DNA from: Lewinellaceae bacterium
GTDB taxonomy: Bacteria; Bacteroidota; Bacteroidia; Chitinophagales; Saprospiraceae
Direction of reading: 5' to 3'
Length of the DNA stretch: 64,000 nucleotides
Assembly (NCBI GenBank): GCA_020636135.1
Contig: JACJYK010000001.1
Span: 854,501-918,500, forward strand
Shown: positions 28,468-38,238 of the stretch, piece by piece
How the letters are laid out: each line of letters begins with the position of its first letter
Numbering within the stretch: position 1 is the stretch's first letter
Translations under genes and position numbers: made by a program
Notes under the pieces: model-generated
What the model saw: the letters and a program-made list of their open reading frames with translations, nothing else
Database searches by the model: none
What the model was told of the DNA's origin: nothing

Positions 28468-29211
28468 TTACTTTCCGGGAAATGCAAACACCGAATCATC
28501 CATATCGATGTTGACTTCCACTTTGTCCATTGTCAAACTTTGCATGACTTGTCCATCGAGTTTGATCTGCAGGGTAAACGGTTGGTAGACACCGGATACT
28601 TCCTGGTAATCACTCATGAAAGTCTCCTGTGATTTGCCTTTCATATCACCTTTGTGAATCATGCTTCGAACCATTACCGGTACATTGGTTTCTTTATCGA
28701 AGAAATAGTATGTAAAGTTTTCTTCTTCTTTTCCATCAACGGTAATTGGTTTCTTCGTCAGTTTCAGGCGGTAGCAATCGGTGCCCTCGATGTTTTCTTC
28801 ACCTTCGATTTCGGCAGTGTACCCCTTATCTTTGTAATTGAGGAAAACTTCCGGGAAATCCATTTCGGATTTCATGATTTCACTGTCCTCCGACTCCCAT
28901 TTTTCAGGTTGCATGGTCATGAAATTGGTACCCCAGCCTTCATTGCCGTCAAATGACATCTGGGTGATTTCCTGACCCTGGAAATTAATGACCAATTTCT
29001 GAGATCCGGGAACCTTTTGATACATCACAAAAGGTATTTCCATACCCTGAAAGTTGACTTTGCCTTCAGACTTCATGGTCTTGATCGCCGTTAAGGCATC
29101 ACGTCCTCCTATCGTCTCCAGGTAGGACTCGATGACTTCATCAGCCGTTTGAGCATAGGAAAAATTGGTGACCAGCAAACCGGTCAGCAAAGCGAAAAAA
29201 ATCGTTCTCAT
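28468..29211 (-). CDS. LolA-like outer-membrane-lipoprotein-sorting fold protein
   Basis: The 247-residue protein has a signal peptide ending near SYAQ, then a start (TADEVIESYLETIGGRDALTA-like, residues 22-42) typical of the LolA/LolB-like half-barrel family in Bacteroidota. Strands follow in a regular pattern to the C-terminus (DDSVFAFPGK). The family binds lipophilic ligands, but this member is not the true LolA chaperone by obvious signature, so the ligand is unknown. Periplasmic. It lies 100 bases upstream of the BNR-repeat gene on the same strand and could share its transcript. Confidence 0.75.
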   Translation of the reverse strand: MRTIFFALLTGLLVTNFSYAQTADEVIESYLETIGGRDALTAIKTMKSEGKVNFQGMEIPFVMYQKVPGSQKLVINFQGQEITQMSFDGNEGWGTNFMTMQPEKWESEDSEIMKSEMDFPEVFLNYKDKGYTAEIEGEENIEGTDCYRLKLTKKPITVDGKEEENFTYYFFDKETNVPVMVRSMIHKGDMKGKSQETFMSDYQEVSGVYQPFTLQIKLDGQVMQSLTMDKVEVNIDMDDSVFAFPGK

Positions 29212-29366
29212 TAAGATTGTATTTCGTGAACTAATAAATCAAGTATGCGTAAAGATATCAGAACGTACCAGTACACTGGAAAGATACATGGATAAGAGCC
29301 GGTTGACGAAGTATTTCGACGAACGGGGCCAAGTGCCTGGACATTTGGAGCCAGAAAAGCGCCAGA

Positions 29367-30452
29367 TCAGTGTCTGCCAGTAAGAATAACCACATAGCGA
29401 TCACCCTCCAACCGGTCTGCCTTGTGCATCTCCAGCAGTGCTGCCAGCCCTACCGTGGATGCCGGTAAGACATGCAGACCTTCTTTTTGTTTCAGTTGGC
29501 GGCTGTACTGCATCATCTTGTGGTCACTGATGTCAAATGCATCCCCCTGGCTTTGGTTGAGAGCCCATAATGCCTCGTTTCCGTCGAAGCTGTGCCAGTT
29601 AATGAGTGGTTCGTTGATACGGGATTCCTTGATCTTATCTTCTTCGATATTGACGCAGGTTTCCAGGCCTTTCTTGAAGGAATAAATGATGGGGTTCTTT
29701 TTATAAGAGGAGGCAGCGACAAAACGTGGAATACGGGACGTTTTGCCTCTTTTGTATAAGCTTGCAAACCCCCGGTAGATTCCCGCGAGCAAAGTGCCAT
29801 TGGAGACCGGAACGGCGATGATCTTCGGAGCGTCACGGAGGACATCGTACAATTCATTGGCTATTTCCGCATAAGCCATGATTTGAATAGCTGAATTGCT
29901 CCCTCCCGGATTGGCGTCATAGTAACCTTCATCTTCAGCCAGTTTCCGGGAGTACCATACCGCATCCTCGTACTTCCCTGGTGTACGGATGATTTGAGCG
30001 CCCTGGGCCTCCATTTCCTGCACCCGTTCAGTGTGATAGGTTTCCGGAATACAGACCAGGCAGCGCAACCCCGCCAGGTTTGCAGCCAGACTTATTGCAG
30101 CCCCATAATTGCCGCAGGTGGCCAGCGTGATGGTGTCGTATTCCCGGCGTAAAGCATCAAGGCATTGAGCAAAGGCGATGCGGTCCTTCTGGGTCCCGGA
30201 TGGGTTGTTTCCTTCAAATTTTAGCCAAATCTGTTTCAGATCAAATTCCCGCTCAAAGTTCCGGGCCCGGATCAGTGAGGTGTCACCAATCTCGATATTG
30301 ATGATGTCCGTATACGCATCAAGCCGGTCAATCAGGGCATTCTGTGGGTTTCGAACATACTGGCTCAGCTCAAGCGATTCGGAGGAAATGGATTCATGCA
30401 GGGTGCTTACACCATCCAATAAGGGATCAATCACAATACCGGGAGTTTCCAT
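29367..30452 (-). CDS. PLP-dependent enzyme, threonine synthase-like
   Basis: The 361-residue protein is a fold-type II PLP enzyme. The lysine that would bind PLP is in LKFEGNNPSGTQKDRIAF, and the phosphate/serine loop region is TCGNYGAAISLAA. The region AVPVSNGTLLAGIYRGF and the C-terminal HVLPASTVGLAALLEMH fit threonine synthase-like proteins. True threonine synthases usually carry more N-terminal sequence, and neighbours thrA/thrB are absent, so the reaction may differ (for example a dehydratase or cysteine-synthase relative). Cytoplasmic. Confidence 0.8.
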   Translation of the reverse strand: METPGIVIDPLLDGVSTLHESISSESLELSQYVRNPQNALIDRLDAYTDIINIEIGDTSLIRARNFEREFDLKQIWLKFEGNNPSGTQKDRIAFAQCLDALRREYDTITLATCGNYGAAISLAANLAGLRCLVCIPETYHTERVQEMEAQGAQIIRTPGKYEDAVWYSRKLAEDEGYYDANPGGSNSAIQIMAYAEIANELYDVLRDAPKIIAVPVSNGTLLAGIYRGFASLYKRGKTSRIPRFVAASSYKKNPIIYSFKKGLETCVNIEEDKIKESRINEPLINWHSFDGNEALWALNQSQGDAFDISDHKMMQYSRQLKQKEGLHVLPASTVGLAALLEMHKADRLEGDRYVVILTGRH

Positions 30453-30682
30453 ATATACATTAACAAACAGGCTATGAAAGGATTGGTTTGAATTTCGAAC
30501 AATATAGACTCATCAACAGATCGAAGTCACTCTCCTGAGATAAGGATTGTCGTGTCCCATTATAATTGCATTCACTGGTGCGGCAATGAATGGAGTATGC
30601 CATGGGCACGGCGATAATCATTTTTGGTATGGAATTTTCATACCTATTTCTACGTCCTCGTTTTTGTCACCGAAATGGTTTC

Positions 30683-33600
30683 ATGAGATTAGTTTTTACA
30701 TCCATCCTGATCGTTTATGCCACGGTCCTCTGGGGTGCGGATTATTATTGGGTAGGAGGTAGTGGAAACTGGACGGATATCACCCATTGGTCCACCACCT
30801 CAGGGGGAAGCACCCAACAAGTCGCTGTACCGAGCTTTCTCGACCGGGTCATCTTTGATAATAACTCCTTTTCAGCTCCCAATCAGACTGTGACCATCGT
30901 AGGCGAAGTCTTTTGCGCCGGAATGGAATGGAAAAGCGTTTCAGGAATGCCGACTTTATCGGGATCCTCCGGATCGATCCTGAATGTATATGGCGATCTT
31001 ATGATTGGCGATATGCAATGGAGCCTCCAGGGCAAAACCATCCTCTGGGGAAGCGGTACCGTCACACAAATCAATACTGGTGGTATAACCCTGCTGGGCG
31101 ATCTGGAAATCAATCTTGGATCCGGTAATACCCTCTCCCAGAAAAGTAATCTGGTTGCAGGAAATGCCATTCGCCTGATGGGAGGCAATTGGAATAGCGG
31201 TGGATACCGTATCCAGGCAGCCTCCATCCGGCTGGATCCTATGGGATCTTCCACAATCACCTGGCAAAACAGTACCATTCAATTTTCAGGAAATACCAAT
31301 GACTTATTTGTTCAAACCGACATGGTAAATCTGAACTCCAATGCATCAGCCATCTGGATGGGCGGGAGCAGTTGTAGTGTCCAACTGGGTGGAAGTAAAC
31401 CGGTGGCATTTGCTACCTTATCCACGACCGATGTCAATGGCCTGCTTACCATCAATAACAAAACAGCTAGCGGAACCATCCCGAACATATCATTTTCCAA
31501 TCTGACGATGGGCAGTAATGCAGTGTTCCGTGGCCCGGTTCAAACGGACCGGCTGGAATTGACGGCCGGGCATACCTACACATTCGCTGCTACCAATTGG
31601 TATCCGGTCAGGCAGCTGGTAGCTGTCGGGTCCTGTGAAGCTCCGGTTCTTTTAAGTTCAGACCAGCCCGGCGTATCGGCTACACTGCAGTCGGATGTAA
31701 GTCAATCGGTTGAATATGTACGCATCCAGGATATTGAGGCAATCGGTAGCGTTTTTTCAGCCGGCAACAGCAGTGGCACAGGGATAACAACGGGATGGGT
31801 TATAGCCAATCCGTCCGGCTCAAAAAAATTGTATTGGGTCAATGGACAAGGTGACTGGAGTGACCCCTACCACTGGTCACTGACCTCTGGAGGGAGTGGG
31901 GGAGCATGTATACCCTCCGGCTCTGATGATGTATTTTTTGATTCGAAGTCCTTCATCACAGGTCAGGATAGCGTCACCGTGAAGATAGCCATGGCCGAAT
32001 GCAATAATATGACCTGGGATGCTCCTACCGGCAAGCCGGTTATGTATTCTAAAGAAGATGTAAGCCTGGTCATCAATGGTTCCCTCCTTTTTGATCCGGG
32101 AATGATCAATGCCTTTTATGGAAGTATTTCGTTTCAGTCTGCCGGACCTGGCAATAGCATAGATCCTGCCGGCACCGGATTTTCCGGACCGGTAAAGTTC
32201 AATGGCTCCGGTAGCTGGGTACTGAAGAGCAAATTGGTTTCAACAAGTACCCTGAGTCTGAAAAAGGGTGAACTTGACTTAAATGGAATGCCTCTTGATG
32301 TCCAGGGCATAGAGTCCCAGACCTATGAAATACGTCGACTAAAACTTGGCAATAGTACCATACGGCTAAACAGCTGGAACTTGCAGATGAGTGGCATGAC
32401 CGTCACAGGCGATCTGGCTGATCTTATATTTTGGGGAAATAATGCGACGTTTTTTAATGTCGGCACAGGCAATACCCTGCATCTTCACAGTCTGAACTCT
32501 CAGGCGGATGAGATCACTTTAAACCGGTTTGGGAATCTTGACATCCGCATAGATGAGGTTGCCATCCTGGGGCGTGGAATATTTTTGGGCACACATCATT
32601 TTGGGACATTAAGTCTGGGCGCGGGACAGCATTATTCATTTGGAAATACCAGTGCATCTTTTTATATCGATAAACTCCAAGTCTCCGGTTCCTGTGCAGG
32701 CTTGACTGTTCTTGAGTCCAATGTGCCTGGTACGGCAGTATCTTTTAAGATTGCATCTGACCAGGCCGTGTCCATGGTTTCTGTGCGGGATATTGTTGCT
32801 GAAGGAGGGCAGATCAAAGCTTCTGCTTCGGTCGATGAAGGCAATACATCGGGTTGGTCATTTACAGAGAATCCAGCCAGGACCCTCTATTGGGTTGGCG
32901 GAGGCGGCTTATGGGAAGATCCGATGCATTGGGCAGCTGCATCCGGTGGAACACCCGGGGAATGTATTCCTACGGCCAATGACAATGTCATTTTTGATGA
33001 CCACTCTTTTTCAGTAGACGGACAGATGGTCCATACCGACCGCAAGTTGCTGGCGCAGTGTTTTGACTTTACCTGGAACAATCCGGTTGTTGGTATTCAA
33101 TTCAATCTGCCTAAATTGGAAGTACACCACTCTATTCGCATCCAAGGCCAGGCAGACTGGTCTCTGGAAACCCTCCGTATGATGGGTGATGCGCCGGATA
33201 TGATCATCGCGATGGACACCTTTTATACACAGACCATCGAACTCATCGGCCTCGGTACCTGGACCCTGGAACACGATTTGCACATGCGCGCACTGGAAGC
33301 CAGTTACGGTCACCTGATAACGGCGGATTATTCCATCATCGGAAATACTTTCCGGATGTACAATCAGGCGAAGGTAAAACTTGGAAATTCTCTGGTTCAA
33401 CTGGATGGAGCGGGGCTGGCTACCTTGGGAACATTTCACGTAAATGCACCAGAAGTCAATCTTGATGCCGGCCATTCCCGGCTATTGCTTACTCATGTGG
33501 GGGCGCAGGTTAACCTCATCGGTATGCACCGATTGTACCATGTTTTGTTCAGTAATCCGGCTGGCAATGGAACCATCAAGGGCGATGTAGGAGGATCATA

Positions 33601-35923
33601 CCGCCGTGTGGAATTCTATGGCAGTGGCAGAATTGAAGCCGAAAACACTTTCGACAGCTTGATATTCAATGCCGGGAGAACGTATGTCCTTGAAAGCGGG
33701 AAAGTTCAGGTCATAGGCCAGTACTGGCGGATCCTGGGAACTCCGTGTACCTACATCATTCTGCGGTCTACCGACCCGGGTAAAAGATCCGTTGTGTCCA
33801 TGGCCAGCGGTGTGGTCAGCGGAGATAACATTATTATCAGGGACCAGGAGACCCGTGGTGGAGCGACATTTTTTGCCGGCCGAAACAGTGTTGATGCCAG
33901 TAATAATCTGGGCTGGCAGTTCGAGCAGAATAGCGGTGTAACCCTGGATGGACTGCTGGGGGCAGATGTGACGCTGTGTTCTGGTCAGTCATTAAAAATT
34001 AATGAAGTGGATCTTATCGGTGCACAGTGGTATGTTTGGAATGATTCCATTTCGACTTCCTACCTGGAGGTTCATGATCCGGGGCAGGTCACCCTGTATG
34101 CCTATTTTGGTCAAAATTGCGAATACCGGGACACATTGAATATCAGGACACCTGAAGGGATTCAATTTGACCTGGGAGCGGATACGGCATACCTATGTGA
34201 GCAGGGCACCTATGCATTTGACATAACTGTTTCGGATCCGCACGCAACCTATTTGTGGAGTGACGGGGCAACTACGCCGAACCGTTCTGTAGCTGCAGAA
34301 GGTATATACCGGGCTACCGTTTCATCCGGAGGATGCACATTTACCGACAGCATTTACCTGGACCAGATCATTTTACCGAATATACTGGTGGACACATTGT
34401 TCACCATTTGTAGTACGGATAGCGTTTCATTCCATCTTGATCCCTGGTCAGCTTCTTTTACCTGGAGTGACGGTTCACTGGGTCCGGATGCTTCTTTTAC
34501 TTATCCGGGGTGGCACTGGGTGGAAGCTGAAAGCGGCGGGTGCGTCAGTCGCGACAGTTTCAGGATCCTTGATAAAATACCAGCTGTACCTATTTTGGGC
34601 AATGACACTTTGATTTGCGGTACTGAATATACCCTGCGGGCGATCGCTGACCCGGAAGCAACTTATCTGTGGAGTGATGGCCAGATTACATCTTCAATCC
34701 TGATTTCGACCAGCGGCGTTTATGTAGTTGTGATGGATAAAGATGGTTGTTCCTTCTCGGATACGATACAGGTCACCTTGTCTTCCGGAAGTCTTGAATT
34801 GCCGGATACATTGAACTACTGCACGGGTGATCCAAAGATCATCGATCTGGGAAATGTTTCTGGTGAAGTGCGGTGGAGTGATGGTGGATCTGGCCCGGTC
34901 CATGCATTCGATAGTCCCGGTATCGCCTGGGTTTCCATAGAGGCAGGTGGTTGTGTCGTGACAGATACCTTTCTGATCGCTGAACAGATCACCCCACAGG
35001 TTAAGCTACCTGCAGATACGATGCTATGTCCCGGGAGTTGGTGGAGTTTTGATGCTGCCTTCCTTAGGCCGGCAACTTTAGTGTGGGAAGATGGAAGCAC
35101 GGATGAGGTACATAAACTCATGGTTGATGAGGATACGTTAATTGTCCTGAAAGCTTCGCTGGGAGGATGTATTCAGGCTGATTCACTGCAAATTTCATTG
35201 AAGCCGATTCCGGTTATCGACCTTGGAAGCGATACCACCCTGTGCAATTCCGGCCCCATTGAACTGGGTGTGGAAACCAGTGGAACAACTGTTACCTGGG
35301 ATGATGGGAGCACTGACGTATTCCGACAGGTTTTGGAGAGCGGTCATTATTGGGCTGAGGCGGATTTAAACGGTTGCAGTGCCCGCGATACGATGCAGGT
35401 CAATTTTATAACAAATACACTGCCTTATCAATTCCCGGATACGGCGCTTTGCAACGGTTCCGGATGGCAAGTTTCGGTGGCAGACATCCCTGCTCTTGAT
35501 TATGTGTGGAGTGACGGAACCCGGGGACCGGCTAAATCAATTACCACCGCCGGCAGGTACATACTGATGTATGAATTCGGGGCATGCAGTATATCGGATA
35601 CATTTCAGGTGAGAATCGAAGACTGTGACCATCCCGAGATTTACATCCCAAACCTCTTCTCACCCAATGGGGATGGGTTTAACGACTATTTTACCGTTTA
35701 TACTGAACCGGGTAAAGTTATCAGGAGCTTCCGTATGCAGATCATGAACCGCTGGGGATCATTGTTGGCAGATATTCCTTCCATGACCCCGGGATGGGAT
35801 GGGTTGGTGGGGGGTACAATGGTGCCGGCGGGAACGTACATCTACCGGATCTCGGTAGAATACGAAGAAGAAGGAGTATTGCATACAACCACCATTACCG
35901 GCGACTTAACCCTGGTCCGCTGA
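30683..35923 (+). CDS. Giant T9SS-type secreted repeat protein with gliding-motility C-terminal domain
   Basis: The protein has 1746 residues from the ATG at 30683, which gives a signal peptide (MRLVFTSILIVYATVLWG). Three long repeats of about 350 residues start near residues 20, 382 and 732 with YWVGGSGNW, YWVNGQGDW and YWVGGGGLW, each followed by HW and SGG; the second and third also share a CIP segment. They look like beta-helical or jelly-roll units. From about 1080 there are seven Ig-like repeats of about 80 residues, each with a W-S/E/D-DG core (YLWSDG, FTWSDG, VRWSDG, LVWEDG and others). The end (about 1655-1746) is a CHU_C domain: IPNLFSPNGDGFNDYF, MNRWGSLL, AGTYIYRI. It is probably exported by the type IX system and acts as an adhesin or matrix protein. 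Confidence 0.92.
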   Translation: MRLVFTSILIVYATVLWGADYYWVGGSGNWTDITHWSTTSGGSTQQVAVPSFLDRVIFDNNSFSAPNQTVTIVGEVFCAGMEWKSVSGMPTLSGSSGSILNVYGDLMIGDMQWSLQGKTILWGSGTVTQINTGGITLLGDLEINLGSGNTLSQKSNLVAGNAIRLMGGNWNSGGYRIQAASIRLDPMGSSTITWQNSTIQFSGNTNDLFVQTDMVNLNSNASAIWMGGSSCSVQLGGSKPVAFATLSTTDVNGLLTINNKTASGTIPNISFSNLTMGSNAVFRGPVQTDRLELTAGHTYTFAATNWYPVRQLVAVGSCEAPVLLSSDQPGVSATLQSDVSQSVEYVRIQDIEAIGSVFSAGNSSGTGITTGWVIANPSGSKKLYWVNGQGDWSDPYHWSLTSGGSGGACIPSGSDDVFFDSKSFITGQDSVTVKIAMAECNNMTWDAPTGKPVMYSKEDVSLVINGSLLFDPGMINAFYGSISFQSAGPGNSIDPAGTGFSGPVKFNGSGSWVLKSKLVSTSTLSLKKGELDLNGMPLDVQGIESQTYEIRRLKLGNSTIRLNSWNLQMSGMTVTGDLADLIFWGNNATFFNVGTGNTLHLHSLNSQADEITLNRFGNLDIRIDEVAILGRGIFLGTHHFGTLSLGAGQHYSFGNTSASFYIDKLQVSGSCAGLTVLESNVPGTAVSFKIASDQAVSMVSVRDIVAEGGQIKASASVDEGNTSGWSFTENPARTLYWVGGGGLWEDPMHWAAASGGTPGECIPTANDNVIFDDHSFSVDGQMVHTDRKLLAQCFDFTWNNPVVGIQFNLPKLEVHHSIRIQGQADWSLETLRMMGDAPDMIIAMDTFYTQTIELIGLGTWTLEHDLHMRALEASYGHLITADYSIIGNTFRMYNQAKVKLGNSLVQLDGAGLATLGTFHVNAPEVNLDAGHSRLLLTHVGAQVNLIGMHRLYHVLFSNPAGNGTIKGDVGGSYRRVEFYGSGRIEAENTFDSLIFNAGRTYVLESGKVQVIGQYWRILGTPCTYIILRSTDPGKRSVVSMASGVVSGDNIIIRDQETRGGATFFAGRNSVDASNNLGWQFEQNSGVTLDGLLGADVTLCSGQSLKINEVDLIGAQWYVWNDSISTSYLEVHDPGQVTLYAYFGQNCEYRDTLNIRTPEGIQFDLGADTAYLCEQGTYAFDITVSDPHATYLWSDGATTPNRSVAAEGIYRATVSSGGCTFTDSIYLDQIILPNILVDTLFTICSTDSVSFHLDPWSASFTWSDGSLGPDASFTYPGWHWVEAESGGCVSRDSFRILDKIPAVPILGNDTLICGTEYTLRAIADPEATYLWSDGQITSSILISTSGVYVVVMDKDGCSFSDTIQVTLSSGSLELPDTLNYCTGDPKIIDLGNVSGEVRWSDGGSGPVHAFDSPGIAWVSIEAGGCVVTDTFLIAEQITPQVKLPADTMLCPGSWWSFDAAFLRPATLVWEDGSTDEVHKLMVDEDTLIVLKASLGGCIQADSLQISLKPIPVIDLGSDTTLCNSGPIELGVETSGTTVTWDDGSTDVFRQVLESGHYWAEADLNGCSARDTMQVNFITNTLPYQFPDTALCNGSGWQVSVADIPALDYVWSDGTRGPAKSITTAGRYILMYEFGACSISDTFQVRIEDCDHPEIYIPNLFSPNGDGFNDYFTVYTEPGKVIRSFRMQIMNRWGSLLADIPSMTPGWDGLVGGTMVPAGTYIYRISVEYEEEGVLHTTTITGDLTLVR

Positions 35924-37012
35924 TTTGATGTTCTGAGAATGTTCTCTGACGAAAGCCTGTAAGGCAGGTTGTAGTTCGAGCCACTTCTTTACCAGTGCAA
36001 ACTGGTTGCGGGCACGGAATAAATTGTGTTTATCAATTTTGGTCTTGTAATAGACATCACCAGACAGGTAATCGGTTAAAAACCGGATACCCATGATAAA
36101 TGTCATATAGGGAGCGGCAAATGGGAGCCATGTAAGCTCATATTCATTGAGTTCCTTACCCTGAATTGCCAGGTAACCTTCCAGGAAAGCAGTCGTGAGA
36201 GGGATTGATATTTCCAGTTTTTCGACATCGACGGCATCCTCAGGCAGATTGACCGGTAGTGTCCGCAGCGCGTCTCCCACGTCATACAGGATGGTACCGG
36301 GCATTACCGTGTCGAGATCGATCAGGCAGATCACTTCCTGACGTTCATCGAACAGGATGTTCTCGAGTTTGGTGTCATTGTGAACAACCTGAATTGGGAT
36401 ATGGTGCTGCAGGACCTCTGTGGGCAGGGCAGTCATGGTGTCTTCCATGGATTCCACCCATTCGACCAGGGGTAGAACACCCATCAGACGGTCTGAATTG
36501 TCTTCTGCACAGGCATCATAGAATTGTTCATAGCGCCAGAACATGTCGTGGAAATCCGGAATTACCGGAAAAAATGTTGCCGGATCCAGTTGTCTGGATT
36601 TTTGATGAAATGTTGCGATGGCTTTTCCTGCTTCGCGGGCAATTTCCGGGTCGGTGGTATTCGTCAGGGTGGCACCCGGTATGAAAGTCGTCATTCGCCA
36701 GTAACTGTCGGATTGTGCATCGTAAACCATGTTTGCACCAGTACGGCTCCGGATCAGTTTTGGATAGGCGCTTTCAAGAGAGCGGTGCATCAGGTCAAGC
36801 AGCAGCTCCATATTATTCATTAGCTCTTTGACCGGACGAAATACCTGATGATTGATGCGCTGAAGAAAGGCATCACCAGAATCTGTGATGACCCGGTAAG
36901 AGTCATTGATGTGTCCAGAGCCCACACTTTGAATGGATTGAACGAAGGCCAGGTCAAACTGAGGTACGATTTCCTGTAGGATCCAATCGTTATCCCAACT
37001 TGTTTTATTCAT
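35906..37012 (-). CDS. APH-fold phosphotransferase, N-acetylhexosamine-kinase-like
   Basis: The 368-residue protein has the aminoglycoside phosphotransferase fold. The catalytic loop HNDTKLENILFD is near residues 208-219 and the metal-binding segment LIDLDTVMPG near 228-237, a form seen in sugar kinases of the NahK group rather than in drug-resistance enzymes. It starts one base after the stop of the nucleotidyltransferase gene, so they are translationally coupled. A sugar 1-kinase feeding the neighbour is the natural reading; HexNAc as substrate is an inference. The 3' end overlaps the opposite-strand giant protein gene by 18 bases. Confidence 0.8.
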   Translation of the reverse strand: MNKTSWDNDWILQEIVPQFDLAFVQSIQSVGSGHINDSYRVITDSGDAFLQRINHQVFRPVKELMNNMELLLDLMHRSLESAYPKLIRSRTGANMVYDAQSDSYWRMTTFIPGATLTNTTDPEIAREAGKAIATFHQKSRQLDPATFFPVIPDFHDMFWRYEQFYDACAEDNSDRLMGVLPLVEWVESMEDTMTALPTEVLQHHIPIQVVHNDTKLENILFDERQEVICLIDLDTVMPGTILYDVGDALRTLPVNLPEDAVDVEKLEISIPLTTAFLEGYLAIQGKELNEYELTWLPFAAPYMTFIMGIRFLTDYLSGDVYYKTKIDKHNLFRARNQFALVKKWLELQPALQAFVREHSQNIKSADQG

Positions 37013-37013
37013 A

Positions 37014-37922
37014 TTACCACAGTTGGTCAGGGTATGCCCCGCTGGTAATTAATTGATTTAACCTCGTCTGGACCATGGGTTTGTCTTCCGGATAGGTAAC
37101 GCCAAACCAGGAAGCTTCACTGTAGAGCGATTGCACTTTGATCCCATGGGTCCGCATCATGGTAAAGACAGCTGTAGGGATATAGAATTCCGACTTTTCC
37201 TCACGACCATGCTGGCTTAGGAACTGCTTTAATATGGTCTCGCTCAACTCAAAGTAGGAAGGGTGAAATCCCCAGAAATTCATAGAGACCAGGGTGTCTT
37301 CGGTAAGCAGCAGATCCGGGCCTCCATCAGGGTTCGGATAACTTATGGTGCCGTCGGATTGGCGGCGGATCTTTATGATCTCTTCCACCGAGGTCAGGTA
37401 TCCTTCTTCGTCCACATGGCAAACACCCCGGTTCACCGTACCGTGTTCGCTCAAAGTATTGATCAGTGAATAAGCAACATAGCTGTATAATTGCTCATTT
37501 ACCTCTTCGGTCAGAAATTTTGCCATGGTGTGGAATGCTTCCTGGCCATAGTAGTCATCGGCATTGATCACGGCAAAAGGTTCATGGATGACATCCCTGG
37601 CAACCCAAACGGCATGCGCTGTTCCCCAGGGCTTGGTACGGTCATGAGGTGCTTCATATCCCTTCGGGAGGACGTCAAGTTCCTGACAGACATAAACGGT
37701 CTCCACGCGATTTTTGAATTTCGGTTCGAACAAGGCTTTGAATTCCTCCACAAAGGATTCCCGTACAATGAAAACGATTTTTTCAAAACCAGCCTGGATG
37801 GCATCATAGATGGAGTAGTCAATGATGGTTTCTCCATTGGGGCCAAATGCATCCATCTGCTTCAGCCCTCCGTAACGGCTACCTTTGCCTGCCGCCAGGA
37901 TCAATAAGGTAGGTTTAATCAT
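37014..37922 (-). CDS. Sugar-1-phosphate nucleotidyltransferase-like protein
   Basis: The 302-residue protein has the nucleotidyltransferase A fold: the nucleotide-binding loop LLILAAGKGSRYGGLKQMD is at residues 5-23, the AVINADDYYG metal-binding region follows near 117-126, and a NFWGFHPSYF segment sits near 215. It would join NTP and a sugar 1-phosphate to give an NDP-sugar plus pyrophosphate. It is the first gene of a two-gene unit with the kinase-like gene, one base apart. Together they make a salvage pair: sugar to sugar-1-phosphate to NDP-sugar. Nucleotide and sugar identity are not readable from the sequence. Confidence 0.83.
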   Translation of the reverse strand: MIKPTLLILAAGKGSRYGGLKQMDAFGPNGETIIDYSIYDAIQAGFEKIVFIVRESFVEEFKALFEPKFKNRVETVYVCQELDVLPKGYEAPHDRTKPWGTAHAVWVARDVIHEPFAVINADDYYGQEAFHTMAKFLTEEVNEQLYSYVAYSLINTLSEHGTVNRGVCHVDEEGYLTSVEEIIKIRRQSDGTISYPNPDGGPDLLLTEDTLVSMNFWGFHPSYFELSETILKQFLSQHGREEKSEFYIPTAVFTMMRTHGIKVQSLYSEASWFGVTYPEDKPMVQTRLNQLITSGAYPDQLW

Positions 37923-38238
37923 AGGGTTCTAAATTATACTCAAAGGCGCAAGTTTAACCTAAAAATGGGAATCGGAAAGGACATTTCCTGAAATATTTAG
38001 CTTTATGGGAAGGAAAGGTAAATTGACCCCGGCCACATAATTGGTCCCGATTCAAGGAGGGATGTACCGGTTCCGGGATTTTCATTCAGGGTACTAGGTG
38101 CAGGAATAGAATATTATTATTTTACCATCGGAATAGCCTTTTGTGTGCCCACACAGTGTAATTGTAATCATTTTCAGGCTCATCAATCATCGCAAAATCA
38201 GGAGGTGATTGCTGCATCTGGTAAAAGCATTTGGAACT
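37923..38238. other. Divergent intergenic region with an unusual perfect anti-SD complement
   Basis: These 316 bases separate the nucleotidyltransferase and symporter genes, which are divergent. At 38200-38209 the plus strand reads AGGAGGTGAT, complementary to ten bases at the typical 3' end of 16S rRNA. It lies 29 bases before the ATG I chose for the symporter, too far for normal use, and three bases before a TTG in the same frame, too close. No exact TANNTTTG promoter was found. Confidence 0.4.

Noticed and set aside
35906..37012. Antibiotic resistance (aminoglycoside phosphotransferase)
   Set aside because: Only the fold is shared; the catalytic loop and the coupled nucleotidyltransferase point to sugar metabolism.
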